36,718 bases of DNA. Source: MED-G78 sp964343355 (GTDB lineage Bacteria > Pseudomonadota > Gammaproteobacteria > Magnimaribacterales > D2472). Location of the stretch: contig CAYFJC010000008.1 in assembly GCA_964343355.1 (NCBI GenBank), positions 1 to 36,718 of the forward strand, read 5' to 3'. Position numbers and translations under genes: made by a program. This document shows, one piece after another, positions 8,761 through 17,480 of the stretch (the stretch's first letter is position 1; every line of letters starts with the position of its first letter). The notes beneath the pieces were generated by a model. The model made no database searches and was not told the origin of the DNA. It saw only the letters and a list, made by a program, of their open reading frames with translations.

Positions 8761-10050
8761 TTGAAAAAAATTAATACATCAAAAGAGTTATTTGAAGAAG
8801 CTAAAGAATTAATGCCTGGTGGCGTTAATTCTCCTGTTAGAGCTTTTAAAAATATTGGCGGTTCTCCAATATTTTTTAAAAGTGCAAAAGGCGCTTTTTT
8901 ATATGATGAAGATGAGAATGAATATGTAGATTTTATAGGCTCTTGGGGGCCTATGATAATGGGTCATACTCATCCAAAAATAGTTGCTGCAGTTAATAAA
9001 CAAATCGAGGCTGGAACCAGCTTTGGAGCTCCTACAAGATTGGAATCAAATGTTGCAAAGCTTATCAAACAATGTGTTCCCTCAATAGAAAAAATCAGAA
9101 TGGTTAACTCTGGAACAGAAGCAACAATGAGTTGCATAAGACTTGCAAGAGGCTGTACTGGGAAAAATAAAATTATTAAATTTACAGGCTGTTATCACGG
9201 GCATGCGGATTCTCTTCTTGTCAAAGCTGGATCAGGAGTTTCAACATTTGGTCTGCCTGATTCACCAGGAGTGCCTCCAGAATTAGCATCTCTAACGATA
9301 AGTTGTCCTTATAACGATAAGGAACATTTCTTGAGAGTTTTTGATGAAATTAAGAATGATTTAGCTGCAATTATTATTGAGCCAGTTGCAGGTAATATGG
9401 GTTTTGTTCCTGCTGACAAATCATTTCTTGAATTAGTAAGAACTGTTTCTGAACAAAATAATTCAATATTAATATTTGATGAGGTAATGAGTGGTTTCAG
9501 AGTTTCGCTTGGTGGAGCTCAGGAGTTATATGATATCAAACCAGATTTAACAGCTTTAGGAAAAGTTATTGGCGCAGGACTTCCAGTTGGAGCATTTGGT
9601 GGAAGGGCTGACTTAATGGATCAATTGGCACCTGATGGTCCGATATATCAAGCAGGAACTTTATCTGGCAATCCCTTAGCAATGGCTGCTGGAGAAGCTC
9701 TTTTAACTGAGCTCATCAAGACTGATCCTTATAAAAGCTTAGAAATGAAAGCATCGTATCTTTTAGAGGGTATGGCAAAAATCATGGCAGCTAATAATAT
9801 TGATTTTGTTAAAAATCAAATGGGTGGGATGTTTGGGTTTTTCTTCACTAAAACAATGCCGAGTAATTTTGAAGATGTCGTAGCAACAAATGATAAGATA
9901 TTTGTTAATTTTTTAAATGCATGTATTGCTAACGGAATTTATTTTGCTCCTTCAAAATATGAAGCAGGATTTATCTCTACCCAACATGACGAAAATATTT
10001 TGAATACAGTTATAGAAAAAATAGAACACATTATTAAGGAAGGTTTATAA
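8761..10050 (+). CDS. hemL: glutamate-1-semialdehyde 2,1-aminomutase
   Basis: A 429-residue PLP enzyme of the class III aminotransferase fold. It converts glutamate-1-semialdehyde to 5-aminolevulinate (C5 pathway of tetrapyrrole synthesis). Seen: PGGVNSPVRAF, NSGTEATMSC, YHGHAD, IIEPVAGNMG, FDEVMSGFR, and the PLP lysine Lys268 in ALGKVIGAG, followed by GTLSGNPLAMAAG. It starts with TTG; the protein beginning there (MKKINTSKELFEEA) fits the family and GGA lies 10 bases upstream. A TTGATA / TAAAAT pair with a short 15-base spacing (8695-8721) may be its promoter. The pfkB-family gene follows after 1 base. Confidence 0.97.
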   Translation: MKKINTSKELFEEAKELMPGGVNSPVRAFKNIGGSPIFFKSAKGAFLYDEDENEYVDFIGSWGPMIMGHTHPKIVAAVNKQIEAGTSFGAPTRLESNVAKLIKQCVPSIEKIRMVNSGTEATMSCIRLARGCTGKNKIIKFTGCYHGHADSLLVKAGSGVSTFGLPDSPGVPPELASLTISCPYNDKEHFLRVFDEIKNDLAAIIIEPVAGNMGFVPADKSFLELVRTVSEQNNSILIFDEVMSGFRVSLGGAQELYDIKPDLTALGKVIGAGLPVGAFGGRADLMDQLAPDGPIYQAGTLSGNPLAMAAGEALLTELIKTDPYKSLEMKASYLLEGMAKIMAANNIDFVKNQMGGMFGFFFTKTMPSNFEDVVATNDKIFVNFLNACIANGIYFAPSKYEAGFISTQHDENILNTVIEKIEHIIKEGL

Positions 10051-10051
10051 A

Positions 10052-11053
10052 ATGAAATATGATATTTGCGCTCTTGGAAATGCTTTAGTTGATACTCAGT
10101 ACATGGTCTCGCATGAATTTTTAACCTCAGTTGGTTTAGAGGCTGATCAAATGACTCTTGTTTCTGCAGATGAGCAAAATGAAATCACGAAAAAACTTGA
10201 AAATCTTGGTGCAGAATCAGTATCAGATTGCGGGGGATCGGCAACTAACTCTTTGGTGGCTTCATCAAGTTATGGTGCTGAATGTCATCATGTCTGCAGA
10301 GTTTCAAAAGATGATGATGGTATGCGGTATTTAGATAGTCTTAAAAATGCTGGTGTTTATCACAAAGGTTATAGCGAAGAACAGTTAGATTTACCAACTG
10401 GTAAATGTCTTATTTTAGTTACTCCTGATGCTAAAAGAACAATGGTTAGCATGCTTGGAGTAAGTGCATGCATGAGCTCGATAGATCTAGATTTAGAAGC
10501 TATAGCTAATTCAAAAATATTCTATATAGAAGGTTATATGGTCACTAGTGATGAAAATTTTAATGCTGTGATTACAGTTCTAGAGTTTTTAAAAGATAAA
10601 GAAATCTTCAAGGCTCTATCACTTTCAGATCCAGGAATTGTGAATGGTTTTAGAGATAAATTTGAGCAAATTGAGTCATATGGCATAGATATGGTCTTTG
10701 GAAATGACGATGAAGCTAAAGCTTTTTCTGGAAAAGATAATTTAGAAGATGCAATTAAATTCTTAAAAGAGAAACCTTTTACTTCTGTTATTACAACTGG
10801 AGCTAAAGGAAGTGTAGTTGTTTCTGAAGGTAATGAAGATCATGTATCAGGTGAGCAAATTCAGCCAGTTGATACTAATGGTGCTGGTGACATGTTTGCT
10901 GGATCATTTATGTATGCTTATCTTCAAGGTATGCCTTTAACATCTTGTGCAAAGTTTTCAAATTATGCAGCATCAAAGGTAGTTGAGACCTTTGGACCCA
11001 GATTATCTATGGACGGTTACATAGAAGTTAAAAATAATATACAAAAGTACTAG
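10052..11053 (+). CDS. PfkB-family carbohydrate kinase, adenosine kinase-like
   Basis: A 333-residue ribokinase/PfkB-fold kinase. The N-terminal strand CALGNALVDTQY, the GGSATNSLVASSSYGAECHHVCRVSKDDDG block and the C-terminal anion-hole/catalytic motif DTNGAGDMFAGSF are clear; the NGAGD Asp is the catalytic base. Sequence style is that of the adenosine kinase-like subgroup widespread in proteobacteria, so a nucleoside (adenosine) or sugar is the likely phosphoryl acceptor, but the substrate cannot be fixed from sequence. It has a strong Shine-Dalgarno (AAGGAAGG) inside the end of hemL and starts 1 base after the hemL stop, so it is almost certainly in the same operon. Confidence 0.85.
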   Translation: MKYDICALGNALVDTQYMVSHEFLTSVGLEADQMTLVSADEQNEITKKLENLGAESVSDCGGSATNSLVASSSYGAECHHVCRVSKDDDGMRYLDSLKNAGVYHKGYSEEQLDLPTGKCLILVTPDAKRTMVSMLGVSACMSSIDLDLEAIANSKIFYIEGYMVTSDENFNAVITVLEFLKDKEIFKALSLSDPGIVNGFRDKFEQIESYGIDMVFGNDDEAKAFSGKDNLEDAIKFLKEKPFTSVITTGAKGSVVVSEGNEDHVSGEQIQPVDTNGAGDMFAGSFMYAYLQGMPLTSCAKFSNYAASKVVETFGPRLSMDGYIEVKNNIQKY

Positions 11054-11109
11054 TAAATTTCATAGGATTCTGCTACTTTGCACCCCCTAAAAATTTATAT
11101 TTTTACTTA

Positions 11110-11828
11110 ATGAATAAACCAAATTCTGATAAAAAAACAAAATTGACTATAACGAAAAATAAAAAAACTTCTGCTAAGAAAACAGCTGTCAAAAAAGTTG
11201 TGGCTAAAAAGCCTGTGGTCAAAAAAGTTGTNNNNNNNNNNNNNNNNNNNNNNNNNNNNNNNNNNNNNNNNNNNNNNNNNNNNNNNNNNNNNNNNNNNNN
11301 NNNNNNNNNNNNNNNNNNNNNNNNNNNNNNNAAAAAGTTGTAGCAAAGAAAGTTGTGGCTAAAAAGCCTGTGGTCAAAAAAGTTGTAGCAAAGAAAGTTG
11401 TGGCTAAAAAGCCTGTGGTTAAGAAAAAACCTGTTGCCTACAAACCAAAGAAAAAAGAAAAATATATGAGTGCTCCTATGAAAAGGCACTTTACATCGAT
11501 TCTGGCAAATTGGCGTGATGAGCTAAGAGAAGAAATGCAAAAAACATTTGAGCATTTAAAAGATAAAGGTGAAAAGCCTGCTGATGATTTAGATAGAGCA
11601 TCACAAGAAGAAGAATTTGCATTTGAATTAAGAACAAGAGATAGAGAAAGAAAGCTTATAAATAAAATTTCTTCATCTATGGAGCTAATCAAGCAAAATG
11701 ATTATGGTTATTGTGAGTCTTGTGGAGTTAATATTGGAATAAAGAGATTAGAGGCGAGACCAACTGCCACTCATTGTATTGACTGTAAGACTCTTGATGA
11801 GATCAAAGAAAAACAACATAGCGGCTAA
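11110..11828 (+). CDS. dksA: DksA with long basic repeat tail (interrupted by assembly gap)
   Basis: The C-terminal about 130 residues are a complete DksA, the secondary-channel RNA polymerase factor that works with ppGpp. They contain the coiled coil with tip motif DDLDRAS (Asp-x-x-Asp-x-Ala conserved), QEEEFAFELRTRDRERKL, and a four-Cys zinc finger (CESCGVNIGI...CIDCKTL). Ahead of it lies a Lys/Val/Ala/Pro tail made of a 15-residue tandem repeat (VVAKKPVVKKVVAKK) and a Lys-rich leader. Positions 11232-11331 are 100 Ns; the flanks are in different frames across this run. The repeat phase predicts a true gap of 35 + 45k bases, so the N run is a placeholder and the gene is probably intact. It has no Shine-Dalgarno. 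The tail resembles AlgP or histone H1-like tails. Confidence 0.88.
11197..11420 (+). repeat. 45-bp in-frame tandem repeat in dksA
   Basis: The unit is 45 bases (15 codons) beginning GTTGTGGCTAAAAAGCCTGT and ending GTAGCAAAGAAA. A partial copy is at 11197-11231. After the N run there is a partial copy at 11332-11351, a full copy at 11352-11396 and a partial one at 11397-11420. Copies are essentially identical at the base level, suggesting recent expansion or homogenisation and explaining the failed assembly. Confidence 0.9.
11232..11331. other. 100-N assembly gap
   Basis: Exactly 100 Ns, the usual placeholder for a gap of unknown size. It sits wholly inside the dksA tandem repeat. Its length (1 modulo 3) is inconsistent with the reading frames on either side, which require a gap of 2 modulo 3. 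Confidence 0.97.
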
Positions 11829-11898
11829 GCTAATATAGTTTTATCTATCTACTCCAAATATCAAGTAAACTTAGTTTGCAAAAAATAATTAAACACAA

Positions 11899-13125
11899 TT
11901 GTTAGATTCCAAAAAATTTAGTAGCTTTGCTATTTCAATAATACAAACCCTTCAAGATAATAACTTTGAAGCCTATCTAGTTGGTGGATGTATCCGTGAT
12001 GTTTTAACTGGAATTACCCCAAAAGATTTCGATATAGCAACTAATGCTACTCCAGAAGAGGTTAGAAAAATATTTAAAGCCTCAAGGATTATTGGGAAAA
12101 GGTTTAGGCTAGTCCATGTATTCAGCAGGTCAGAATTAATTGAAGTTGCTACCTTTAGAGCTGGCAAGCAAAATTCGGATACCCTTGTAAAAGATGATAC
12201 GGGTAAAATTCTTAGAGATAACACCTGGGGAACTATCCAGCAAGACTGTCATAGAAGAGATTTCACTGTAAATGCTCTTTATTACTGCCCAATAACAGAT
12301 AAGATTCAAGATTTTCATGCGGGTTTAAAACACATTAATAAAAAGATACTTGTTTCGATTGGAGATCCACAGGGAAGGTTTGAAGAAGACCCAGTTAGAG
12401 CTCTTAGAGCTATTAGGTTTAGCACTAAATTAGATTTTAAGATTGATAATAAAGTTAAAGATGCAATTTATGATAAAAGTTATCTCCTTTCAGGCATATC
12501 TAATGCGAGACTCTTTGATGAATTTTGTAAAATATTTTTGCATGGCCATGCTGAACAAAACTTTAAAAAACTTGATTCATTTGGAATAGCTAAATATCTA
12601 ATCTCTACCGACCCTAATTTCTCTGAATTTTCAATGAATGTAATGTTAGAGGCTTTAATAAATACTGATAGAAGAATAGCTAATAATCAATCTATCACAC
12701 CAGGCTTTTTGATGGCTGCATTACTATGGCCATCGCTTATTAAAAAATGCTCAAATAATAAAGAGATAAATATTAGGAAATTCTTTAGATCCATGGATGA
12801 AGTTTTAAGAGATCAGCATCAATTAACAGCTATACCTAGAAAATTCCAAACATATATTAAAGATATATGGGTTTTACAATTAAAACTTGAAAGTCGAATT
12901 GGGCAATATCCTCATAAGCTTGTAAAACATCCTAGATTTAGAGCAGCTTATGATTTTTTATTAATAAGAGAAGCTGCAGCTAAGGAAGATTCAAAGATTG
13001 GAGACTGGTGGACTAAGTTTCAAAATCAAAATGATGACGAAAGAGAAGCAGTAATTAGTAAATTAAGCAGTGATAGAGAAAATGAATCTGATAAAAAATT
13101 TGGTTTCTCGAGTGAGTTAATATAA
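11899..13125 (+). CDS. pcnB: poly(A) polymerase I
   Basis: A 408-residue class II nucleotidyltransferase. The N-terminal catalytic head has LVGGCIRDVLTG, the metal-binding DFD in PKDFDIATNAT, and the PcnB-type GKRFRLVHV and ATFRAG. Then come RRDFTVNALYY and the RNA-binding EEDPVRALRAIRFSTKLDF. It adds poly(A) tails that promote RNA decay. The GKRFRLVHV segment favours PcnB over the related CCA-adding enzyme. It starts at TTG, 70 bases after dksA; no ATG gives a complete N-terminus. The dksA-pcnB order is also found in enterics (with gluQ between), which supports the assignment. Confidence 0.92.
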   Translation: MLDSKKFSSFAISIIQTLQDNNFEAYLVGGCIRDVLTGITPKDFDIATNATPEEVRKIFKASRIIGKRFRLVHVFSRSELIEVATFRAGKQNSDTLVKDDTGKILRDNTWGTIQQDCHRRDFTVNALYYCPITDKIQDFHAGLKHINKKILVSIGDPQGRFEEDPVRALRAIRFSTKLDFKIDNKVKDAIYDKSYLLSGISNARLFDEFCKIFLHGHAEQNFKKLDSFGIAKYLISTDPNFSEFSMNVMLEALINTDRRIANNQSITPGFLMAALLWPSLIKKCSNNKEINIRKFFRSMDEVLRDQHQLTAIPRKFQTYIKDIWVLQLKLESRIGQYPHKLVKHPRFRAAYDFLLIREAAAKEDSKIGDWWTKFQNQNDDEREAVISKLSSDRENESDKKFGFSSELI

Positions 13126-13127
13126 TC

Positions 13128-13153
13128 TTAATAAAAAAATATTGTTTTATTAA
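13128..13153 (+). promoter_or_regulatory. AT-only hairpin at the deoxynucleoside kinase start
   Basis: TTAATAAAA (13128-13136) and TTTTATTAA (13145-13153) form a perfect 9-bp A/T stem with an 8-base loop. The 3' arm ends on the first base of the ATG. It could mask initiation or mark the end of the pcnB message. Stability is low because the stem has no G-C pair. Confidence 0.3.
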
Positions 13154-13818
13154 TGAAACTTGCTATTAAGGAAACACCGCTTCCAAAATACATTGCAATC
13201 GAAGGCCCAATAGGTGTTGGAAAAACAACACTTGCTAATAAACTAGCTACAAATTTTAATTATGATGCTTTCTTAGAGAGACCTTCAGAAAACCCTTTCT
13301 TAAAGAACTTTTATAAAAACCCAAGCCAATCAGCTTTAGCCACTCAGCTCTTTTTCTTATTTCAAAGAATTCAGCAGATAGAAGAATTAAAACAAAGAAG
13401 TTTATTTGAAACAGTAAGAGTTGCTGATTTTTTAATTCAGAAAGATAGACTGTTTGCTGAGGTAACTTTATCTAGTGAAGAAATGGATCTATATAACAAA
13501 ATGTATGACCATCTTACTATCGATGCTCCTACTCCTGACTTAGTAATATATTTGCAAGCGCCCGTTGATGTTTTGATGGATAGAATAGGTAAAAGAGGCA
13601 ATTCCAATGAGCAATTTTTAACTCCAGATTATTTAGAAAGGCTAAATGATGCTTACTCAAGATTTTTTCTTTATTACGAATCGTCTCCATTATTAATTGT
13701 GAATGCAGCAGATATAAACTTGGAATCAAATGATGATGATTTTGATATGCTTGTAGGTCAGATAATGTCAGATCCAAAAGGCAAAAAGTTTATCAATCCT
13801 CAGCCTTCAATAATTTAA
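13153..13818 (+). CDS. deoxynucleoside kinase family protein
   Basis: A 221-residue P-loop kinase. The Walker A motif GPIGVGKTTLANKLA is at about residues 19-33, LERPSENPFLKNFY follows, VADFLIQKDRLFAEVTLSSEE is the substrate/Arg region, and LVIYLQAPVDVLMDRIGKRG is the lid-preceding strand. This is the dGK/dCK-like family that phosphorylates deoxynucleosides for salvage. Base specificity is not visible. Similar genes lie near pcnB/folK/panB in other gammaproteobacteria; folK and panB are absent here. It starts 27 bases after pcnB, with an AT stem reaching its ATG. Confidence 0.87.
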   Translation: MKLAIKETPLPKYIAIEGPIGVGKTTLANKLATNFNYDAFLERPSENPFLKNFYKNPSQSALATQLFFLFQRIQQIEELKQRSLFETVRVADFLIQKDRLFAEVTLSSEEMDLYNKMYDHLTIDAPTPDLVIYLQAPVDVLMDRIGKRGNSNEQFLTPDYLERLNDAYSRFFLYYESSPLLIVNAADINLESNDDDFDMLVGQIMSDPKGKKFINPQPSII

Positions 13819-13850
13819 AACATTGAGTTTATTCTCAAGATAAAATTCCT

Positions 13851-15785
13851 ATGGAAGATAAAATTTATAATCCTCAACAAAATATAAGTAATCCTCATAT
13901 AAAAGATATTGATCAATATAAAGCTATGTATGAAGAGTCAATTAATGACCCTAAGAGTTTTTTTGGCAACATGGCAAAAGATAATTTAAATTGGATTGAG
14001 CCTTTTACAGAAGTTCACAATGATAATTTTTCTAATGCGACATGGTTTGATGGTGGAAAACTAAATATATCTGAAAATTGTATTGATAGACATCTAGAGA
14101 GTAACGCAGATAAGACTGCTCTGATATGGGAAGGTGATAATCCTGATGAGTCTACTTCTGTTACTTATCAGGAGCTTCATGATGAAGTTTGTAAACTTTC
14201 AAATGCTTTAAAAGAGCTAGGAGTTTCAAAAGGCTCCAGAGTTTGTATTTATATGCCAATGATTCTTGAAGCTTCCTATGCAATGTTAGCTTGTGCTCGA
14301 ATTGGCGCTATCCATTCTGTTGTTTTTGGTGGTTTTTCTCCAGAAGCCTTAAAAGATAGAATATTAGATGCAGATTGCTCTTTAGTTATTACCGCTGATG
14401 AAGGTTATAGAGGTGGCAAGACAGTACCTCTTAAAAATAATGTTGATATAGCCCTAAAAAAATGCCCTTGTGTAAAAACAAATCTAGTTATTAAGCGAAC
14501 TGGTGGAGATATTAATTGGAATGATCAGGTTGATGTTTGGTATCACGATTTGGTAAATCATCAAGATAAGATATTTACTCCAGAGCCAATGGATTCAGAG
14601 GACCCTCTCTTTATTTTATACACATCTGGCTCCACAGGTAAACCTAAAGGTGTTATGCATACAACAGCTGGGTATCTGTTAGGTGCTCATATATCCTTTA
14701 AATATCTATTTGGGTACAACGCAGAAGATAACTATTGGTGTACGGCAGATGTAGGATGGATTACAGGCCACACTTATATTGTTTATGGTCCCCTATCTAA
14801 TGGCGCAACAAGCCTCATGTTTGAAGGCGTTCCAACATATCCAGATGCTTCAAGATGTTGGGAAGTTTGTGACAAACATAATATTAATATCTTCTATACC
14901 GCTCCAACTGCAATTAGAGCTTTAATGTCGCAAGGAGATGCGCCGGTTTTAAAGACAGATAGAACTTCATTACGAATACTTGGAACTGTTGGTGAGCCTA
15001 TTAATCCAGAAGCTTGGGAGTGGTACTATTCTGTAGTTGGTAATAGCAACTGTCATATCATTGATACATGGTGGCAAACAGAAACCGGATCAGTTTTAAT
15101 CTCTCCTGTAGCTGGAATAACTCCTGTAAAACCCGGTTCTGCAACCTTCCCTTTCTTTGGAGTAAAGCCTGAGTTAGTTGATCCTGATGGAAATAAACTT
15201 GAAGGTGAAAGTTCAGGGAATCTTGTTATTACTCAGTCATGGCCAAGTCAGATACGCAGTATTTATGGTGATCATGAAAGAATGCTAGATACATATTTCT
15301 CACAATATAACGGAATGTATTTTACTGGTGATGGTGCGAAAAGAGATTCAGATGGTTATATCTGGATAACTGGAAGAGTTGATGATGTTCTGAATGTATC
15401 TGGTCATAGACTTGGAACAGCTGAGATTGAAAGTGCTTTAGTGCTTCATCCAAAAGTTGCAGAGGCTGCAGTTGTTGGATTTGATCATCCTATTAAAGGT
15501 CAGGGAATCTATGCATATGTAACCTTGATGTCAGGCGAAGCTTATGAAGATACATTAAAGAATGAATTAAAATTATTTGTATCAAATGAAATTAGCCCTA
15601 TCGCAAAACCTGACTTAATTCAGTGGGCTCCCGGTCTTCCTAAAACAAGGTCAGGTAAAATTATGCGAAGAATCTTAAGGAAAATTGCTGCAGGTGAATT
15701 TGATAATCTTGGTGATACTTCAACCCTAGCAGATCCAAGCGTTGTAGAAGACCTAATCGCATCCAAAGAAGAGTATGCAAAATAA
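13851..15785 (+). CDS. acs: acetyl-CoA synthetase (AMP-forming)
   Basis: A 644-residue ANL-superfamily enzyme (E. coli Acs is 652) that activates acetate to acetyl-CoA through acetyl-AMP. The P-loop is YTSGSTGKPKGVMHTT, the acetyl-pocket Trp region is IIDTWWQTETG, the hinge is ITGRVDDVLNVSGHR, and the C-terminal catalytic lysine, known in other species as the acetylation site, is in TRSGKIMRRILRKIAAGE. With PutA this points to scavenging of small organic acids and amino acids. It begins at an ATG 4 bases after a TAAAAT hexamer and has no Shine-Dalgarno. It ends convergent with the MBL-fold gene. Confidence 0.97.
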   Translation: MEDKIYNPQQNISNPHIKDIDQYKAMYEESINDPKSFFGNMAKDNLNWIEPFTEVHNDNFSNATWFDGGKLNISENCIDRHLESNADKTALIWEGDNPDESTSVTYQELHDEVCKLSNALKELGVSKGSRVCIYMPMILEASYAMLACARIGAIHSVVFGGFSPEALKDRILDADCSLVITADEGYRGGKTVPLKNNVDIALKKCPCVKTNLVIKRTGGDINWNDQVDVWYHDLVNHQDKIFTPEPMDSEDPLFILYTSGSTGKPKGVMHTTAGYLLGAHISFKYLFGYNAEDNYWCTADVGWITGHTYIVYGPLSNGATSLMFEGVPTYPDASRCWEVCDKHNINIFYTAPTAIRALMSQGDAPVLKTDRTSLRILGTVGEPINPEAWEWYYSVVGNSNCHIIDTWWQTETGSVLISPVAGITPVKPGSATFPFFGVKPELVDPDGNKLEGESSGNLVITQSWPSQIRSIYGDHERMLDTYFSQYNGMYFTGDGAKRDSDGYIWITGRVDDVLNVSGHRLGTAEIESALVLHPKVAEAAVVGFDHPIKGQGIYAYVTLMSGEAYEDTLKNELKLFVSNEISPIAKPDLIQWAPGLPKTRSGKIMRRILRKIAAGEFDNLGDTSTLADPSVVEDLIASKEEYAK

Positions 15786-15828
15786 AATTGTTTTCTTATG
15801 CATTTGTATAATTTCTAGCTGCAGATAA

Positions 15829-15844
15829 AAACTAAAGTTAGTTT
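15829..15844 (-). terminator. weak intrinsic terminator for the NUDIX/MBL unit
   Basis: AAACTAACTTTAGTTT (minus strand) is a perfect 6-bp inverted repeat with a 4-base loop running into a T run (TTTTT). It lies in the convergent space between acs and the MBL-fold gene and overlaps the latter's stop codon. The stem is AT-rich, so it would be weak. Confidence 0.35.
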
Positions 15845-16646
15845 AAGATTCTGCTTCCCATAAACCGTCTTCTAGTTTTTTAACATATTGATGTTCTTCT
15901 AATCTTATTAAATGAGATTCAAGGCTCCATAAAGCTATTGGATGAAGTGCTGGATTAACATCATCATAAACATGAGCTAAAAGATCTTCTATTTGGGCTG
16001 TCTTTAATTCCCTTATTGAATCCAAAACTTTCTGTTCTCTACTTAATCGATGATTAAATATCCAATCAGTTACAACTTTTGGATTTTCAAGATAATCTCC
16101 ATGGCCTGGTGCTAGTAATTTAATATCAAAGCTATCAAGCTTTTTAAGCGAGTCCAGATATTCAGTCATATTTCCATCAGGTGGCGCTATGACAACTGTT
16201 GAGCCATTCATAATATGATCGCCTGTTAGTAAACATTTTTCTTCTTGTATTAAAAAACACAAGTGATTAGAAGCATGGCCAGGGGTATGAATAACTTCAA
16301 TTGTATATTCACTAGTCTTAATAATATCTTTATCTTGAAGAATTTTGTCAGGATCAAATGTTTCATCCTGAAACATATCAAACTTAGCAAAAGAACCCAT
16401 TACTGGGACATTCAATATTTTTGCTAAAGGTTTTGCACCTGGTGAATGATCTTTATGAGTATGGGTAACGATAATTCTTTTTATATTATTATTTCCAACT
16501 TTGACGATTTCATCTAGATGACTTTGAATACATGGGCCTGGATCTACAACAGTAATATCCTCTTTACCTACTAGGTAAGTGTTAGTCCCACCTCCAGTGA
16601 AGACTCCGCCATTTGGAGCTATTATTTTTTTTATCAGGCTAGTCAT
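15843..16646 (-). CDS. MBL-fold metallo-hydrolase (LACTB2-like)
   Basis: A 267-residue metallo-beta-lactamase-fold protein with the complete dimetal motif set: THTHKDHSPG (HxHxDH) at about residues 61-70, HTPGHASNH at about 115-123, LTGDHIMNG at about 135-143, and the late APGHGD. A C-terminal winged-helix-like tail (IEDLLAHVYDDV...HLIRLEEHQYVKK) places it in the LACTB2/glyoxalase II-like subgroup. The substrate is unknown: thioester or RNA hydrolysis are family precedents. It overlaps the upstream NUDIX stop by one base (TAATG), so the pair is translationally coupled. Confidence 0.85.
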   Translation of the reverse strand: MTSLIKKIIAPNGGVFTGGGTNTYLVGKEDITVVDPGPCIQSHLDEIVKVGNNNIKRIIVTHTHKDHSPGAKPLAKILNVPVMGSFAKFDMFQDETFDPDKILQDKDIIKTSEYTIEVIHTPGHASNHLCFLIQEEKCLLTGDHIMNGSTVVIAPPDGNMTEYLDSLKKLDSFDIKLLAPGHGDYLENPKVVTDWIFNHRLSREQKVLDSIRELKTAQIEDLLAHVYDDVNPALHPIALWSLESHLIRLEEHQYVKKLEDGLWEAES

Positions 16647-17440
16647 TAGTTATCATCATACCCCGCATCACCTGGAAGAAGCCCCACCCAATTACCATCT
16701 TTTTTAAAGAATTTTGGCAAAATTGATGGTATATCATCGTTAGTTAATTTTTGCTGATGAGTAAGTAGCTCTTGAATTGATTTAAAACCGATACATTGCT
16801 CAAGATTCTTGATTGTCGGCATTATCATATTCATATCTCCTGCATAAGCTTTTTTAATAGCCTCTTCTACTGAAATCCAAAGACTATTTACTAATTCATT
16901 TCCATCATGAATGCCTGTTTGATTATCAGGTAAACATGCTATAAAAAATCTAGTATCAAATCTTTTAACTTCAATATTTGGTGTTATCCAATGAGAAAAG
17001 GGAGCTATATTTTCTGTTAATAACTCTAGTTCTTCTTGAAGACAAATATCATGAAAACTTATCTTGCCATCTAAAAGATCTTGTCTGTATTTTTGATATT
17101 TTTCTTTCTCTAATCCATTGAGATTTAATTTAGATCCGTCTTTCTTCTCTGCTAATAGTATCCCCACTTCTTCAAAGCACTCTCTAACACAAGCTACCCA
17201 ATAACCAAGACCATTGTTTTCAATTCCTAATAAGGATGACGCTTCCTCGTCGGTGATGCTCTTACATAATGAATGAGCTCTAGAGTCATTATCGCTTTCA
17301 TCTATCTTACCTCCCGGGAAAACAAATAGATTACCGAATGGGGGTCTATTAGATCTTTCAACCATAAATACCTCTATGCCATTCTGGCCATCTCTTATTA
17401 TTAGGACAGTAGCTGCAGGAGTTATTATTTGAGTATTCAT
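16646..17440 (-). CDS. NUDIX hydrolase (NUDT19-like)
   Basis: A 264-residue NUDIX protein. VFPGGKIDESD is followed by an insertion and then the NUDIX helix ACVRECFEEVGILLA (about residues 88-102; REx2EExG present). The split box with the insert, and the following long helical region with WITPNIEVKRFDTRFF, are typical of NUDT19-type hydrolases, for which CoA or acyl-CoA diphosphatase activity is known. The actual substrate is not determinable here. It is the first gene of a coupled pair with the MBL-fold hydrolase and divergent from the alpha/beta hydrolase, suggesting a small detoxification or acyl-CoA housekeeping cluster (inference). Confidence 0.85.
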   Translation of the reverse strand: MNTQIITPAATVLIIRDGQNGIEVFMVERSNRPPFGNLFVFPGGKIDESDNDSRAHSLCKSITDEEASSLLGIENNGLGYWVACVRECFEEVGILLAEKKDGSKLNLNGLEKEKYQKYRQDLLDGKISFHDICLQEELELLTENIAPFSHWITPNIEVKRFDTRFFIACLPDNQTGIHDGNELVNSLWISVEEAIKKAYAGDMNMIMPTIKNLEQCIGFKSIQELLTHQQKLTNDDIPSILPKFFKKDGNWVGLLPGDAGYDDN

Positions 17441-17480
17441 TTAGTTAATTTTTTACATTTAATAGCTTAGAATACGTGCA

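Noticed and set aside
11110..11343. dksA read as a frameshifted pseudogene
   Set aside because: The frame break comes only from the arbitrary 100-N length; repeat phase restores a single frame.
11103..11489. Long minus-strand ORF rich in Phe and Leu opposite dksA
   Set aside because: It is the mirror of the Lys/Val repeat and runs through the N gap; it has no independent signal of being a gene.
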